Below, in pieces: positions 35,441 through 45,365 of a stretch of 64,000 bases of DNA (within the stretch, counting starts at the first letter, position 1; every line of letters begins with the position of its first letter). The stretch is from Rhodopirellula sp. P2. GTDB taxonomy: Bacteria > Planctomycetota > Planctomycetia > Pirellulales > Pirellulaceae. The translations under genes were made by a program, and so were the position numbers. The notes beneath the pieces are model-generated. The model worked only from the letters and a program-made list of their open reading frames with translations. It made no database searches and was not told the DNA's origin. The DNA is taken from assembly GCF_028768465.1 (NCBI RefSeq), contig NZ_CP118225.1, forward strand, positions 3,887,001-3,951,000. The letters are read 5' to 3'.

Positions 35441-35902
35441 ATGAATCGTTGGCTCTTACTCGGATCGATGGCCGGAATGCTGATGATCAGCACCGGATGC
35501 CTTCACCACAATACGCGTGGCGGATGTTCGACTGGCAACTGCGGCGTCGCCTCAAGCGATTGCGGTTGTGGTGACTCCTCCTGTGGCAACGGTGCCTGCA
35601 GCAATGGCTCGTGCGGTCGCAATGGCAGTGGCGGATTGCTGGGCAAAACTCGCGGTCGGCTGATGGGTTGCAAAACCGGTTGCCGAACGGGCTGTGAAGC
35701 CGGTCCTCTCGGTTGGCAGCAAGGTGGGTTGGACTACAGTTCGCACATGAACCCAGGTGTTTTGGGTCACGGAGCGGCGGCTCAAATGCAAGGCCAGCCA
35801 TTCACAGCAGGTGCGCCGTCTGCCCAGGTCGCGTACCCTTACTACACGCACCGCGGTCCTCGCGACTTCCTGCTGGACAACCCGCCCAGCATCGGTCCCT
35901 GA
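35441..35902 (+). CDS. Cys/Gly-rich lipoprotein with conserved RGPRDFL tail
   Basis: 153 residues from ATG 35441. The leader WLLLGSMAGMLMISTGC carries a lipobox. Then comes a Cys/Gly/Asn/Ser-rich stretch (about 25-75) with more than ten cysteines in CGC, SCGNG and TGC patterns, then a Gln/Gly/Ala-rich linker, and a C-terminus YPYYTHRGPRDFL followed by LDNPPSIGP. I recall similar RGPRDFL tails in other planctomycete envelope proteins, but cannot name a domain. It may anchor to the outer membrane and be held by disulfides (inference). Confidence 0.6.
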   Translation: MNRWLLLGSMAGMLMISTGCLHHNTRGGCSTGNCGVASSDCGCGDSSCGNGACSNGSCGRNGSGGLLGKTRGRLMGCKTGCRTGCEAGPLGWQQGGLDYSSHMNPGVLGHGAAAQMQGQPFTAGAPSAQVAYPYYTHRGPRDFLLDNPPSIGP

Positions 35903-36017
35903 TCGTCCTGGGAGTTTTCGGAAACGAAATCGAGGTCGCTCAGGCCATGGTGCCTGAGTCTCTCGGGTCGGTTCCGCCGGTGAAGAGTGTTTCGCAGTCG
36001 CCCGAGGGAGTATTGGC

Positions 36018-36992
36018 GTGGCATCCGATTTTCGGCTGAAAGAGCAGTTACCTGAGCTGACCGAGCAAATCGTCAGCACTTACACCTCCGATGATTCGAT
36101 CAATCATCTGGGGCACTGCCCTTTGCCTAGCTACACCGCCGTCGTTGACATCCTGCTTGATTTCAAGGACATCTTGTACCCGGGGTACAAGCGGCACACG
36201 AATTTGCACGCCGGCAACATCCGCTATCACGTTGGCGGTTTGATTGATTCCTTGCACGATCAACTGACAACCCAGATCGCTCGCGCTTTACGGCACGAGC
36301 ACCGGGTGCTTCAGAATCACAAGGATTGCGAAACGGACATTGACTTCGAAGCCAAGGGCCAAGCCATGGCGATCGAGATGCTCAAACGCATTGTCAAGCT
36401 TCGGCATGTGCTCGCCACGGATGTGCAAGCCGCACACGACGGCGACCCGGCCTGTCAAACAACCGATGAAGTCGTCTTTTGCTACCCCGGTTTTGAAGCG
36501 ATCACGGTTTACCGAATCGCTCATGAGCTGGTGCAGTTGAACGTGCCCTTCATTCCTCGAATGATGACGGAATGGGCGCACAAAGAAACCGGCATCGACA
36601 TTCACCCCGGTGCCACGATCGGTGAGTACTTCTTCATCGACCACGGAACCGGCGTGGTGATCGGTGAGACGTGCCACATCGGAAAGCACGTCAAGCTTTA
36701 CCAGGGGGTCACGCTGGGTGCATTGAGCTTCCCAACCGACGCGGACGGACAGTTGATCCGTGGCCAGAAACGACACCCAACGATCGAAGACGATGTGGTG
36801 GTGTATGCCAACGCCACGATCCTCGGTGGTCGCACGGTGATCGGTCGCGAATCGGTGATTGGATCCAGCGTTTGGATCACGCGCAGTGTCTCGCCCGGCA
36901 CAACCGTGGTGCTTGAAAAGCCGCAATTGAAAGTCCGCGGATCCGACGAACCCGCCGATGAGTTGCGTCCCGAAGTGAACTACCAAATCTGA
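36018..36992 (+). CDS. cysE: Serine O-acetyltransferase (EpsC/CysE type)
   Basis: 324 residues from GTG 36018, with a GAGGGAG ribosome-binding site seven bases upstream. An N-terminal helical domain (to about 185) is followed by a left-handed beta-helix: [66 protein letters not shown] and DHGTG hold the catalytic His/Asp region. The protein makes O-acetylserine for cysteine synthesis. The [20 protein letters not shown] region agrees with SAT rather than with other hexapeptide acyltransferases. The cysK gene is not in the window. Confidence 0.9.
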   Translation: MASDFRLKEQLPELTEQIVSTYTSDDSINHLGHCPLPSYTAVVDILLDFKDILYPGYKRHTNLHAGNIRYHVGGLIDSLHDQLTTQIARALRHEHRVLQNHKDCETDIDFEAKGQAMAIEMLKRIVKLRHVLATDVQAAHDGDPACQTTDEVVFCYPGFEAITVYRIAHELVQLNVPFIPRMMTEWAHKETGIDIHPGATIGEYFFIDHGTGVVIGETCHIGKHVKLYQGVTLGALSFPTDADGQLIRGQKRHPTIEDDVVVYANATILGGRTVIGRESVIGSSVWITRSVSPGTTVVLEKPQLKVRGSDEPADELRPEVNYQI

Positions 36993-37030
36993 TCACTGGG
37001 TATTCCCAGACGATTCGGTATAGTGTGGCG

Positions 37031-37684
37031 ATGTTGAAAAAAGAACGTGCCGCCATCGTCCTCGAGCGTCTCAATGCGCTTTATCCTGACCCCCCGATTC
37101 CGCTGGACCACACCGACGATTTCACCTTGTTGGTCGCGGTTCTGCTGAGCGCTCAGTGCACCGATAAAAAGGTCAATGAGATCACGCCGGAGTTGTTCTC
37201 GGTCGCCGGCACGCCATCAACGATGCGCGATCTCGGCGAAGAAGGGATCCTGGAGATCATCCGGCCGCTGGGCTTGTCCAAGCAGAAAGCCAAGGCCTTG
37301 GCCAAGTTGTCTGGGATGCTGATTGATCTGCACAAAGGCCAGGTGCCCAGCACATTTGAAGAGCTGGAAGCGTTGCCTGGTGTCGGTCACAAAACGGCCA
37401 GCGTGGTGATGTCCCAAGCGTTTGGCTTCCCTGCCTTTCCGGTCGACACCCACATCCATCGGTTGGCCCAGCGTTGGGGTTTGTCCAGCGGAAAAAGCGT
37501 GGTGCAAACCGAACGCGACCTGAAGCAACTGTTCCCGGAGTCGTCCTGGAACAAGTTGCATCTGCAAATCATTTTCTACGGTCGCGAATTTTGCACCGCC
37601 CGAGGCTGTGATGGACGTGTTTGTGATCTCTGTCGGGAACTCTATCCCAACCGACGCAAGCCAGTGACCTGGATCAAACCCTGA
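37031..37684 (+). CDS. nth: Endonuclease III (DNA glycosylase/AP lyase)
   Basis: 217 residues from ATG 37031 (an in-frame GTG lies two codons upstream). The helix-hairpin-helix LEALPGVGHKTASVV has the catalytic Lys121, and VDTHIHRLAQRWG has the catalytic Asp139. LLSAQCTDKKVNE is the base-flipping loop. Four cysteines at 188, 193, 198 and 201 could hold the iron-sulfur cluster, but the spacing is C-x4-C-x4-C-x2-C in place of the classical C-x6-C-x2-C-x5-C. The gene is 38 bp after cysE and ends at the edge of the 435-bp repeat array. Confidence 0.92.
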   Translation: MLKKERAAIVLERLNALYPDPPIPLDHTDDFTLLVAVLLSAQCTDKKVNEITPELFSVAGTPSTMRDLGEEGILEIIRPLGLSKQKAKALAKLSGMLIDLHKGQVPSTFEELEALPGVGHKTASVVMSQAFGFPAFPVDTHIHRLAQRWGLSSGKSVVQTERDLKQLFPESSWNKLHLQIIFYGREFCTARGCDGRVCDLCRELYPNRRKPVTWIKP

Positions 37685-37700
37685 TCTTTCTCACTCGTCC

Positions 37701-39388
37701 GCGTAGCTGAATTCGCCAGAATTCAGATGATCCAGTTGCGTCGCGTCCGCATTCTTGGCGAATCCGGCGACGGTGCGTGAGAGGCCCGGAGGGCCGGCAG
37801 ATCCTCTGCCGGGGCCGTGAGGCCCCGGTGCATGAATTGGCCGATGCACCAAGCCCCGAGAGGGGCGACACAGTTGGACATCCTGTGTCACCCCTTTGGG
37901 GTTTGAGTTCCGGGGGGTGGGGAGCTTTTCCGGGGCCTGACGGCCCCGGCAATGGCTGTGTCGGCCCATTCGGGCCTGCTTGCTAGCCGGTGCGTAGCTG
38001 GATTCGCCAGAATTCAGATGATCCAGTTGGAACGCGTCCGAGTTCTTGGCGGTTTCGGCGACGGTGAAATGTTTGCGGATCAAACCGGCGCCAACCGTGC
38101 AAGATTGCTTCTGGTTCGAACCAGAGGTCATCTTGTTCAGAAAGCACCGGGATGATCGCCGATTCGCGTGCTTGCACCGGAACGCTTTCGGGCTTTGTTC
38201 CTTGGCGGAAAGGTGAGAGGCCCGGAGGGCCGGCAGATTCTTTGCCGGGGCCGTGAGGCCCCGGTGCAGGGCTTGGCCAATTCACCAAGTCCCGAGAGGG
38301 GCGACACAGTTGGACATCCTGTGTCACCCCTTCGGGGTTTTGGTTTCAAGGGTGGAGAGCTTTTCCGGGGCCTGACGGCCCCGGCAATGGCTGTGTCGGC
38401 CCATTCGGGCCTGTCGCGCGTGGCGACTTGCGTGGCAGGTACGTAGCTGGATTCGCCAGAATTCAGATGATCCAGTTGGAACGCGTCCGAGTTCTTGGCG
38501 GTTTCGGCGACGGTGAAATGTTTGCGGATCAAACCGGCGCCAACCGTGCAAGATTGCTTCTCGTTCGAACCAGAGGTCATCTCTTTCAGAAAGCACCGGG
38601 ATGATCGCCGATTCGCGTGCTTGCACCGAAACGCTTTCGGGCTTTGTTGCTTGGCGGAAAGGTGAGAGGCCCGGAGGGCCGGCAGATCCTCTGCCGGGGC
38701 TGTGAGGCCCCGGTGCAGGGCTTGGCCAATTCATCAAGCCCAGAAGGGGCGACAGAGTTGAGCATTCTCTGTCACCCCTTCGGGGTTTGAGTTCCGGGGG
38801 TGGCAGTGCTTTTCCGGAGCCTGACGGCCCCGGCAATGGCTGTGTCGGCCCATTCGGGCCTGCTTGCTAGTCGGTGCGTGGCTGGATTCGCCAGAATTCA
38901 GATGTTCCAGATGGAACGCGTCCGAATTCTTGGCGGTTTCGGCGACGGTGAAATGTTTGCGGACTAAACCGGCGCCAACCGTGCAAGATTGCTTCTCATT
39001 CGAACCAGCGGTCATCTCGTTCAGAATGCACCGGGATGATCGCCGATTCGCGTGCTTGCACCGAAACGCTTTCGGGGTGTGTTGCTTGGCGGAAGGTGAG
39101 AGGCCCGGAGGGTCGGCAGAATGACTGCCGGGGTCGTCAGGCCCCGGTGCATGGCTTGGCCAATTCACCAAGCCCTGAAAGGGCGGCAGAGTTGAGTGTT
39201 CTCTGTCACCCCTTCGGCGTTTTGGTTTCAAGGGTGGAGAGCTTTTCCGGGGCCTGACGGCCCCGGCAATGGCAGTGTCGGCCCATTCGGGCCTGCATGC
39301 TAGCCGGTGCGTGGCTGGATTCGCCAGAATTCAGATGATGCAGATGGAACGCGTCCGAATTCTTGGCGAATCCGGCGACGGTCAGTGG
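37701..39388. repeat. Tandem array, about 435-bp units, four plus a partial copy
   Basis: Units start with GCGTAGCTGGATTCGCCAG or a close variant at 37701, 37992, 38441, 38876 and 39309, giving spacings of 291, 449, 435 and 433. The first unit lacks about 150 bases of its first half; the last unit is cut after about 80 bases and ends with the same CTTGGCGAATCCGGCGACGG words as the first. Each full unit contains several GC-rich stem-loops (GGCCCGGAGGGCC, GGGGCCGTGAGGCCCC, GGGGCCTGACGGCCCC). The array fills the whole gap between the convergent nth and DUF1552 genes. Overlapping open frames on both strands within it look like by-products of the repeat. Confidence 0.9.
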
Positions 39389-39395
39389 TGACGGA

Positions 39396-40790
39396 TCAGG
39401 CACCTGCCAATTCGGTCATCTCTGCTTCGCTGTCGCCGAATCGTTCGAGGTCCAATCCGTAGCGTTTGGCCATCGAGAGATACAAGTTGCAGACGGGGAC
39501 TTGGCCTTTGGCAGCGATGTGACGACCGGGCTGGATCGTGCCGCCGCCGCGACCGGCCAGCAACAATGGCAGGTTGTCAGGGTCATGGCGGTTGCCGTCG
39601 GAGAAGCTGCTGCCGAACATGATCATGCTGTTGTCGAGCAGCGTCGATTCGCCTTCCTGGATCGCTTTCATCTTTCGCAACATGCGGCCGAATTGCTCCG
39701 TGTGCCAGCGGTTGATGAGTTGGTACTGAGCGATCTTTTCTTCTTTGTTCTCGTGATGAGATAGCTCATGGTGCCCGCCATTGACTCCGTCAAGGAAGCT
39801 GAACGAACGGCCTGACACGTCGTTGGCGAACATGAACGATGCGACGCGAGTCGAATCGGTTTGGAATGCGAGCACCATCATGTCCAGCATCAGATCGATG
39901 TGCTGGCGGAAGTCGCCCGGAGTTCCGGTTTCGGGAATCTCCAACGCGTGACCGTCAGCGATGCGATCGCGTTCCGCTTCGTAGCGTTCCCGGTGGCTTT
40001 GGTCGCGGGGCGCGAATTCAATCCGCTTTTCGACTTCGCGGACGGAGTCCAGGTACTCGTCCATCTTGAATTGATCGTCGCGACTGAGTTTGGCACGAAC
40101 GCGGTGGGCATCCTCCAGAACATAGTCCAGAAGGTTCTGGTAGGAGCGAGCTTCCGGTGTGCGCGTCTTCATTCGCTTGCCAAACAAACGCTCGTAGACG
40201 ACTCGTGGGTTGATGGCTTTCGCAACGGGGCGAGTCGGTGACTGCCAAGAGATATGCGAACCATACAATCGGGTGTAACCGACGTTGCTGTCGATGCCGC
40301 TGATCACCGGGTCGATGCCCAATTCCAACGAAGGCAGCGGTGTCTGATCACCGACTTTCGCCGCGATCAACTGGTCGATGGAAACACCACCACTGCTGAT
40401 GTCCTTTCCGGTCGTTTTGGCGACTGGCATGCCGGTCAGGTAGTTGGCTGTTTTGGCGTAGTGGCCATCGCCGCCGTGGGAGTGCTTTTTGTCGAGCCCC
40501 GATAGCACGAGGAAGTCGTCCTTGAGATCCGCCAGCGGTTCCAAAGAGGGCGACAATTCGTAGTCAGCGCCTTCGGAATCAGGCACCCAGTCCTTTTCCC
40601 AAACACCGTTGGGGAAGTACAGAAATGCAGAGCGGAGCGGCGGCTGAGGTTCGTCGCTTGAACGGCTCGATGAAGTCGAGTCTTCGGGGCGGGGGCCAGC
40701 CATGGTTTCCGCCATGGAAGCCATCCAAGGCAGTCCCAGCACGGCTCCGCTGCCACGCAAAAAACGACGACGAGGAATGGGGGTTTGCAT
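39396..40790 (-). CDS. DUF1552 exported protein
   Basis: 464 residues from ATG 40790, which places the twin-arginine signal PRRRFLRGSG at residues 6-15. The long frame before this ATG is not used. The body has the typical words of the family: FLVLSGLDKKHSHGGDGHY, GGVSIDQLIA, SFLDGVNGGHHELSHHENKE and MIMFGSSFSDGNRHDPDNLP. The late His/Asp/Ser clusters recall the alkaline-phosphatase-like DUF1501 families. Function is unknown. The DUF1592 gene ends 17 bp upstream; the two nearly always occur as a pair in Planctomycetes and are probably translated together. Confidence 0.85.
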   Translation of the reverse strand: MQTPIPRRRFLRGSGAVLGLPWMASMAETMAGPRPEDSTSSSRSSDEPQPPLRSAFLYFPNGVWEKDWVPDSEGADYELSPSLEPLADLKDDFLVLSGLDKKHSHGGDGHYAKTANYLTGMPVAKTTGKDISSGGVSIDQLIAAKVGDQTPLPSLELGIDPVISGIDSNVGYTRLYGSHISWQSPTRPVAKAINPRVVYERLFGKRMKTRTPEARSYQNLLDYVLEDAHRVRAKLSRDDQFKMDEYLDSVREVEKRIEFAPRDQSHRERYEAERDRIADGHALEIPETGTPGDFRQHIDLMLDMMVLAFQTDSTRVASFMFANDVSGRSFSFLDGVNGGHHELSHHENKEEKIAQYQLINRWHTEQFGRMLRKMKAIQEGESTLLDNSMIMFGSSFSDGNRHDPDNLPLLLAGRGGGTIQPGRHIAAKGQVPVCNLYLSMAKRYGLDLERFGDSEAEMTELAGA

Positions 40791-40807
40791 GATCAACCTA
40801 AGTGGGC

Positions 40808-42757
40808 TCAAGGGTTGGCTGGTTTGAAGAAGCGATTTCGAAACGGGTAACTGGTCACGATGGTTTCCAGCACCACGGTGGCGCGCTGGTCGTTGGCATC
40901 CAATGCTTCGATCGATTCGTCGACCACGCAACTGTCGAATTTGTTGAGTGATCGCCCGAGAGCGAAGCCAAATAGCTTTTTGACGAAGTGCTTCTTGAAT
41001 TCACCGCTTCGTCGCAGCAGCAATTGTTTCAGTTCTTCGGGGCCGGAAAACGTTTCCCCCGATGGCAGTTTACCACTGGAGTCGATCGCTTGACCGTCTT
41101 GTTCCGTTCGCCAACGCCCGATCGCGTCAAAGTTTTCCAACCCGAATCCGATCGGATCCATGCGGTTGTGGCAGGCTGCACACTGAGGGTTCTTGCGGTG
41201 GATTTCCAGTTGTTCGCGAAGCGTCGCGGCGTGATCCGCTTCTGCTTCTTCGAGTGCTGGAACACCTGGTGGCGGAGGTGGCACACGTCCGCCCAACACT
41301 TCTTCGAGGACCCAACGGCCCCGCAACACGGGGCTGGTGCGGTGACCGTACGACGATCGAGTCAGCACAGCAGCAAGCGTGATCACACCGCCTCGACGAC
41401 GATCCGTCAGTGGAATGCGTTTCCACATCTCCGAGTCGTCGGATTCGGTCAGCCCTTGTTCGGAAGCATCCAGCCCGTAGTACGAAGCCAGGGTCGCATT
41501 GGCATGAATGGAGTCCGCGTCAATCAATTCCATCAACGGACGATCGTCTCGAAAGACGTTCCAAACCGTTCGCACAGCTTCTTCTCGCATGTCTGCGGCC
41601 AAGCGTTGGTCGAAGTTTGGAAACAGGTTCACGTCGGGCTTCGATTCGCCTTCGAACTGCGAAAGCCCCAGCCATTGCAACCCAAAGTTTTCACCGAGGG
41701 CTCGCGAGCGTTCATCGGCGAGCATGCGGTGCATCTGCGCGATGATCTGTTCGTCCGTCGCCAATTCGTCTGCATCGGCCGCGTTCATCAAGGTTTCATC
41801 GGGGACAGACGACCACAAAAACAAAGCCAACCGAGTGGCCAGTTGATGCGGCGTCAACGGTTGCACGCCACCGGCTTCGGATTCTGTTTCCACGACAAAC
41901 AGGAAATTCGGGGAAACCAAGATGGCCTTGAATGCGTCGGCCGTCGCATCGCGTACCGACATCCCAGATTCCTGGGAGTTCTTCATCAAAGCCGCCAAGC
42001 GATCGACTTCTGATGCTTCCACGGGGCGTCGCCAAGCTCGGCGGGCAAATTGCTGGACCGCCTCCCGTGCGTCACCTTCGCTGGAAATGTTGTTCAGCAA
42101 ACTGCTGGCCAGGGAAGCGTCACCGCCGGATTGCATTGCGTCACGGATGACTTGGTTGGAAACGGCCAAGTATTGTTCGATGTGCAATGCCGACGTGAAC
42201 AACGAGTCTCCGGCGGTATCAAATCCTTCGCCGCCTGAGCCATCCGAAGGCACCTGCAAGGAATCGTCGACTGGCATGCCAACCAAATCACGAATCGCGT
42301 TGAGGTATTCGGTTCGCGTCAAGCGACGGCTCATCACGACGCCGCGGTACCAAGCCTGAGTTTCTTCATTGGCGAGTTTGGCGCACTCGTTGTCTTCGGG
42401 TCGCGAATCGAACCAGCGGTGGACGGCTGCTTTTTGTTCGTCGTTGAGCTGTGGGCTGCCTTCCGGCGGCATCTCGTTCAGGCGAACTCGTTTGGCGACT
42501 TCTTCCCAAACCGTCGCGTTCTTCTGAAGATCAGCTGCCTTACCGAATTGATCCAGGTCAAAACCTTCGGAGTCTGCGCCCCGGTGGCACTCCGAACAGG
42601 CCTGATCCAAAATCGGATAGATTGCCTCTTGGTAGTTTTTACGCCATTTCGCGAACGGATCATCGTCCGAAAACGAGAGCGTCGGCACCGAGATCACCGC
42701 CAGAAAGACGGCGCAGCACAGTGGAGTACGGAGAAGCGAGATCGCTGGGAACATCAA
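40808..42757 (-). CDS. DUF1592-type exported cytochrome-like protein
   Basis: 649 residues with a signal peptide ([20 protein letters not shown]). An N-terminal cytochrome-c-like part has CSECHRG near 55 and [13 protein letters not shown]. Then come the DUF1587-1592-1588-1585 run: [74 protein letters not shown] and [19 protein letters not shown], which holds a second CxxCH. The C-terminus is [18 protein letters not shown]. The two CxxCH motifs suggest heme binding. It forms an operon with the DUF1552 gene. Function is unestablished. Confidence 0.87.
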   Translation of the reverse strand: MMFPAISLLRTPLCCAVFLAVISVPTLSFSDDDPFAKWRKNYQEAIYPILDQACSECHRGADSEGFDLDQFGKAADLQKNATVWEEVAKRVRLNEMPPEGSPQLNDEQKAAVHRWFDSRPEDNECAKLANEETQAWYRGVVMSRRLTRTEYLNAIRDLVGMPVDDSLQVPSDGSGGEGFDTAGDSLFTSALHIEQYLAVSNQVIRDAMQSGGDASLASSLLNNISSEGDAREAVQQFARRAWRRPVEASEVDRLAALMKNSQESGMSVRDATADAFKAILVSPNFLFVVETESEAGGVQPLTPHQLATRLALFLWSSVPDETLMNAADADELATDEQIIAQMHRMLADERSRALGENFGLQWLGLSQFEGESKPDVNLFPNFDQRLAADMREEAVRTVWNVFRDDRPLMELIDADSIHANATLASYYGLDASEQGLTESDDSEMWKRIPLTDRRRGGVITLAAVLTRSSYGHRTSPVLRGRWVLEEVLGGRVPPPPPGVPALEEAEADHAATLREQLEIHRKNPQCAACHNRMDPIGFGLENFDAIGRWRTEQDGQAIDSSGKLPSGETFSGPEELKQLLLRRSGEFKKHFVKKLFGFALGRSLNKFDSCVVDESIEALDANDQRATVVLETIVTSYPFRNRFFKPANP

Positions 42758-42979
42758 AGGATGCTCGAACGGCTTGAGGTGGGGAATTTCGCAGGCAAAG
42801 TGGAATTGTCCGCAGGTGGGAGCTTCAGTCTACCCAATTTGGTCCCATCCTCCAACTTGAATCACGCCGGAACCCCCGATAAACCGCTGAAGGTTCGTTT
42901 CGGTTGCAGGCCATCGAAATCAATGCTCCGCGCCGCCTTCGATGCGACGCACGCCCCCCACCCGAAAGTGAATCGACTG

Positions 42980-43609
42980 ATGAACACCGAACCCGCACCG
43001 GATGAGAACGAAGAGGCGATGGGGGAGGTTGAACTTGCGAGTGTCCTGGCAGTCGAGAATGTGCCCGCCGGCGATCAAGCGTTGCCAGCCACGGACGCAT
43101 CGAGTTTTCAGTCCTTGCCCTGGGAGGCTCTCCGGCTGCATCGATTCTTGGGTGGCATTTTCATTGGCGTGACAGTTTTGCTGTGCCTCATTGGCGTCGT
43201 GGTTTTGTGGTTCATTGCCCCCTCCACGATCGAGGTTTGGGGAGGTGCTGCGGCAGGGATCGCGTTGATTCTGGGGTGGGCGATTTGGATTGGTTGGATT
43301 TATCCCAAAGCCGCGCACCGATCCGCCTCGTGGAAAATCAGCGAACATGGATTGGAGATCCGACGGGGAGTCTGGTGGCGGCATCGAATCGTGATTCCAC
43401 ATTCGCGAATGCAACACAGCGACATCGAGCAAGGTCCCCTGCAACGCATGTATTCCTTGGCGACGTTGGTGATTCATACCGCAGGAACCAAGAACTCCTC
43501 GATTCAGCTTGAGAATTTAAACTCGGAAAGCGCGGAGCAGTTGCGAGATGCATTGACGAGTGGACGTTGGGACATGAGTGCGTCCCTCGATACGACGGTG
43601 ACGACATGA
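42980..43609 (+). CDS. YdbS-like membrane protein with bacterial PH domain
   Basis: 209 residues from ATG 42980. After an acidic, disordered 55 residues come two hydrophobic helices (IGVTVLLCLIGVVVLWFI and AAAGIALILGWAIWIGWI), then a bPH2 domain: WKISEHGLEIRRGVWWRHRIVIPHSRMQHSDIEQGPLQR, in which the GVWWRxxxVIPxxRxQ pattern is characteristic. It overlaps the next gene by four bases (ATGA at 43606-43609), the standard coupling of ydbS and ydbT. The pair is linked in Bacillus to antimicrobial resistance; the function here is unknown. Confidence 0.83.
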   Translation: MNTEPAPDENEEAMGEVELASVLAVENVPAGDQALPATDASSFQSLPWEALRLHRFLGGIFIGVTVLLCLIGVVVLWFIAPSTIEVWGGAAAGIALILGWAIWIGWIYPKAAHRSASWKISEHGLEIRRGVWWRHRIVIPHSRMQHSDIEQGPLQRMYSLATLVIHTAGTKNSSIQLENLNSESAEQLRDALTSGRWDMSASLDTTVTT

Positions 43610-45234
43610 GTTCGGAACCGAAGCCACTGCATCCGATCTCGATCGTGTTTCAAACGGTCGCGATCGCAAAACACACTATCCTTCCACTCGCCTTGGTTGC
43701 CTGGAACGGAGCTCAGACGAGTTGGTTGGGATTTGTCGGCGCGTACGGCTTCCTCGCGATAACCATCGCGGTCTTCACGGTGGTGGGTTTCATTCGGTAT
43801 TGGTTCTATCGATACCAATTGGCCGATGGTGAGCTGATTGTGACCTCTGGGGTTTTCTTTCGATCCAAGCGAAACGTGCCGGTCGCTCGAATTCAAAATG
43901 TCGATTTGGTGCAGAACTTGTTCCATCGTGTGTTGGGGGTCGCGGAGGTTCGAGTGGAAACCGCCAGCGGGACCGAACCGGAAGCGATTCTCAAAGTGCT
44001 CTCGCTGCGAGACGTGGAATTGCTGCGCGAACAAATCGAAACGGCGCGGAGAAAGGTGGCATCGGGATTCGCCGGTCAAGCTTCGATGGGGGCGGAATCC
44101 ACCTCCGATTCAGCGACTCTGACGAACGCGGATTCGGAGGCGAACGTGGTGCCCGTTTCCGCATCGACGACCTTGCTTGAAATCCCCTTGAAGTGGTTGG
44201 TGCAAGCGGGGTTGGCCAGCAACCGCGGCTTTGTGATGGTCGGGATTGTGATCGGGCTTCTTTCGCAGCAGATGGGCAACGGCGATCAGTTCGCTCGCCG
44301 AATCGCACGCACGCTGAGGTCATCAAGCGACAGGGAGCTCACGACACTGCCGTCCAATTGGTGGGAATCCTGGCTGGTTTGGATGGGGGCACTGGTGCTC
44401 GTGTTGGGGTTGATTCGGTTGCTTGGGATCGCGTGGTACGTGCTGCGATTCCATGGCTATCGCTTGGAGCTTCGGGACGAAAATTTGCAGCTTTCTTGTG
44501 GCTTGCTCACGCGGGTGTCGGCCACGGTTCCACGACGCCGCATTCAGTGGATCAGCATTCACCGCACACCGCTGCAACGATGGATGAAACTGGCGTCCAT
44601 TCGGATCGAGACCGCGGGAGGCGCGGGGAAACAAAACGAAGACGCTGCAACGACGGTCACGCGTCGGTGGTTCGTGCCGATCATCCCGGAGTCACGCTTG
44701 GACGAATTGGTGGAACAACTGCGACCGGGGTTGGATTGGTCGGAAGCATCCTTGCCCTGGCAATCACTTGATCAGCGGGCTCGTAAACGCATGCGGCGAA
44801 AGTCGATGTTGCGAGCCGAGGGCATCAGCATCATCACCGGCGTGTTGGCCCATTTGACCTTGGACCATCCCTTCGCATGGACGCTGGGGGGGCTGGTCGC
44901 GTTGGTTTTGCTCCCGTTGAACGTTTGGATGGCAGGTCGTTGGCATCAACACTTTGGATTCGCGGAATTGCCATCGGGGGAGGGAGTCGTCATTCGGGAG
45001 GGATTTTGGAACCGAAAAGTCAGCTGCACATTTTACGACCGGATTCAATCGGTGAGTTGCTCGGAGAGTCCCTTTGATCGTCGCTGGAACATGCAAACGT
45101 TGAGGATTGATACCGCTGCGGCGGGCCCCGCCGATCACACGTATCGGCTGCCGATGCTGTCTGGGCCTGTCGCCAGCGAACTATTCGATCGTTTGGCGAG
45201 CAAAACGTCGCGAATCGAGATGGTTTGGGATTGA
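43606..45234 (+). CDS. YdbT-like membrane protein with PH domains
   Basis: 542 residues from ATG 43606. Two membrane-plus-PH units are evident in the first two thirds: YQLADGELIVTSGVFFRSKRNVPVARIQNVD and YRLELRDENLQLSCGLLTRVSATVPRRRIQW; a third, at WNRKVSCTFYDRIQSVSCSESPFDRRW, is near the C-terminus. Hydrophobic helix pairs precede each PH unit (about 30-60, 250-285, 390-430). The length and three-unit layout agree with YdbT. It is translationally coupled to the YdbS-like gene. Partner proteins probably form a membrane complex (inference). Confidence 0.85.
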   Translation: MSSEPKPLHPISIVFQTVAIAKHTILPLALVAWNGAQTSWLGFVGAYGFLAITIAVFTVVGFIRYWFYRYQLADGELIVTSGVFFRSKRNVPVARIQNVDLVQNLFHRVLGVAEVRVETASGTEPEAILKVLSLRDVELLREQIETARRKVASGFAGQASMGAESTSDSATLTNADSEANVVPVSASTTLLEIPLKWLVQAGLASNRGFVMVGIVIGLLSQQMGNGDQFARRIARTLRSSSDRELTTLPSNWWESWLVWMGALVLVLGLIRLLGIAWYVLRFHGYRLELRDENLQLSCGLLTRVSATVPRRRIQWISIHRTPLQRWMKLASIRIETAGGAGKQNEDAATTVTRRWFVPIIPESRLDELVEQLRPGLDWSEASLPWQSLDQRARKRMRRKSMLRAEGISIITGVLAHLTLDHPFAWTLGGLVALVLLPLNVWMAGRWHQHFGFAELPSGEGVVIREGFWNRKVSCTFYDRIQSVSCSESPFDRRWNMQTLRIDTAAAGPADHTYRLPMLSGPVASELFDRLASKTSRIEMVWD

Positions 45235-45365
45235 ATTGAGGATTTGAAATCGATTGTTGAAAGCGTGCCCGATCAGGGTGGGTGCCGCCTCGCGGGATTC
45301 CAAACTGTCCTTACAATGGACGCTTTTTACGACCGAAATCGCTCGTCTTCCTGCAAGTCCAACCC

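Noticed and set aside
37691..39403. Chain of overlapping open frames (up to 170 residues) on the minus strand, with recurring LNSGE words
   Set aside because: They arise from the tandem units, shift frame between copies, overlap each other and lack signal, domain or ribosome-binding features.
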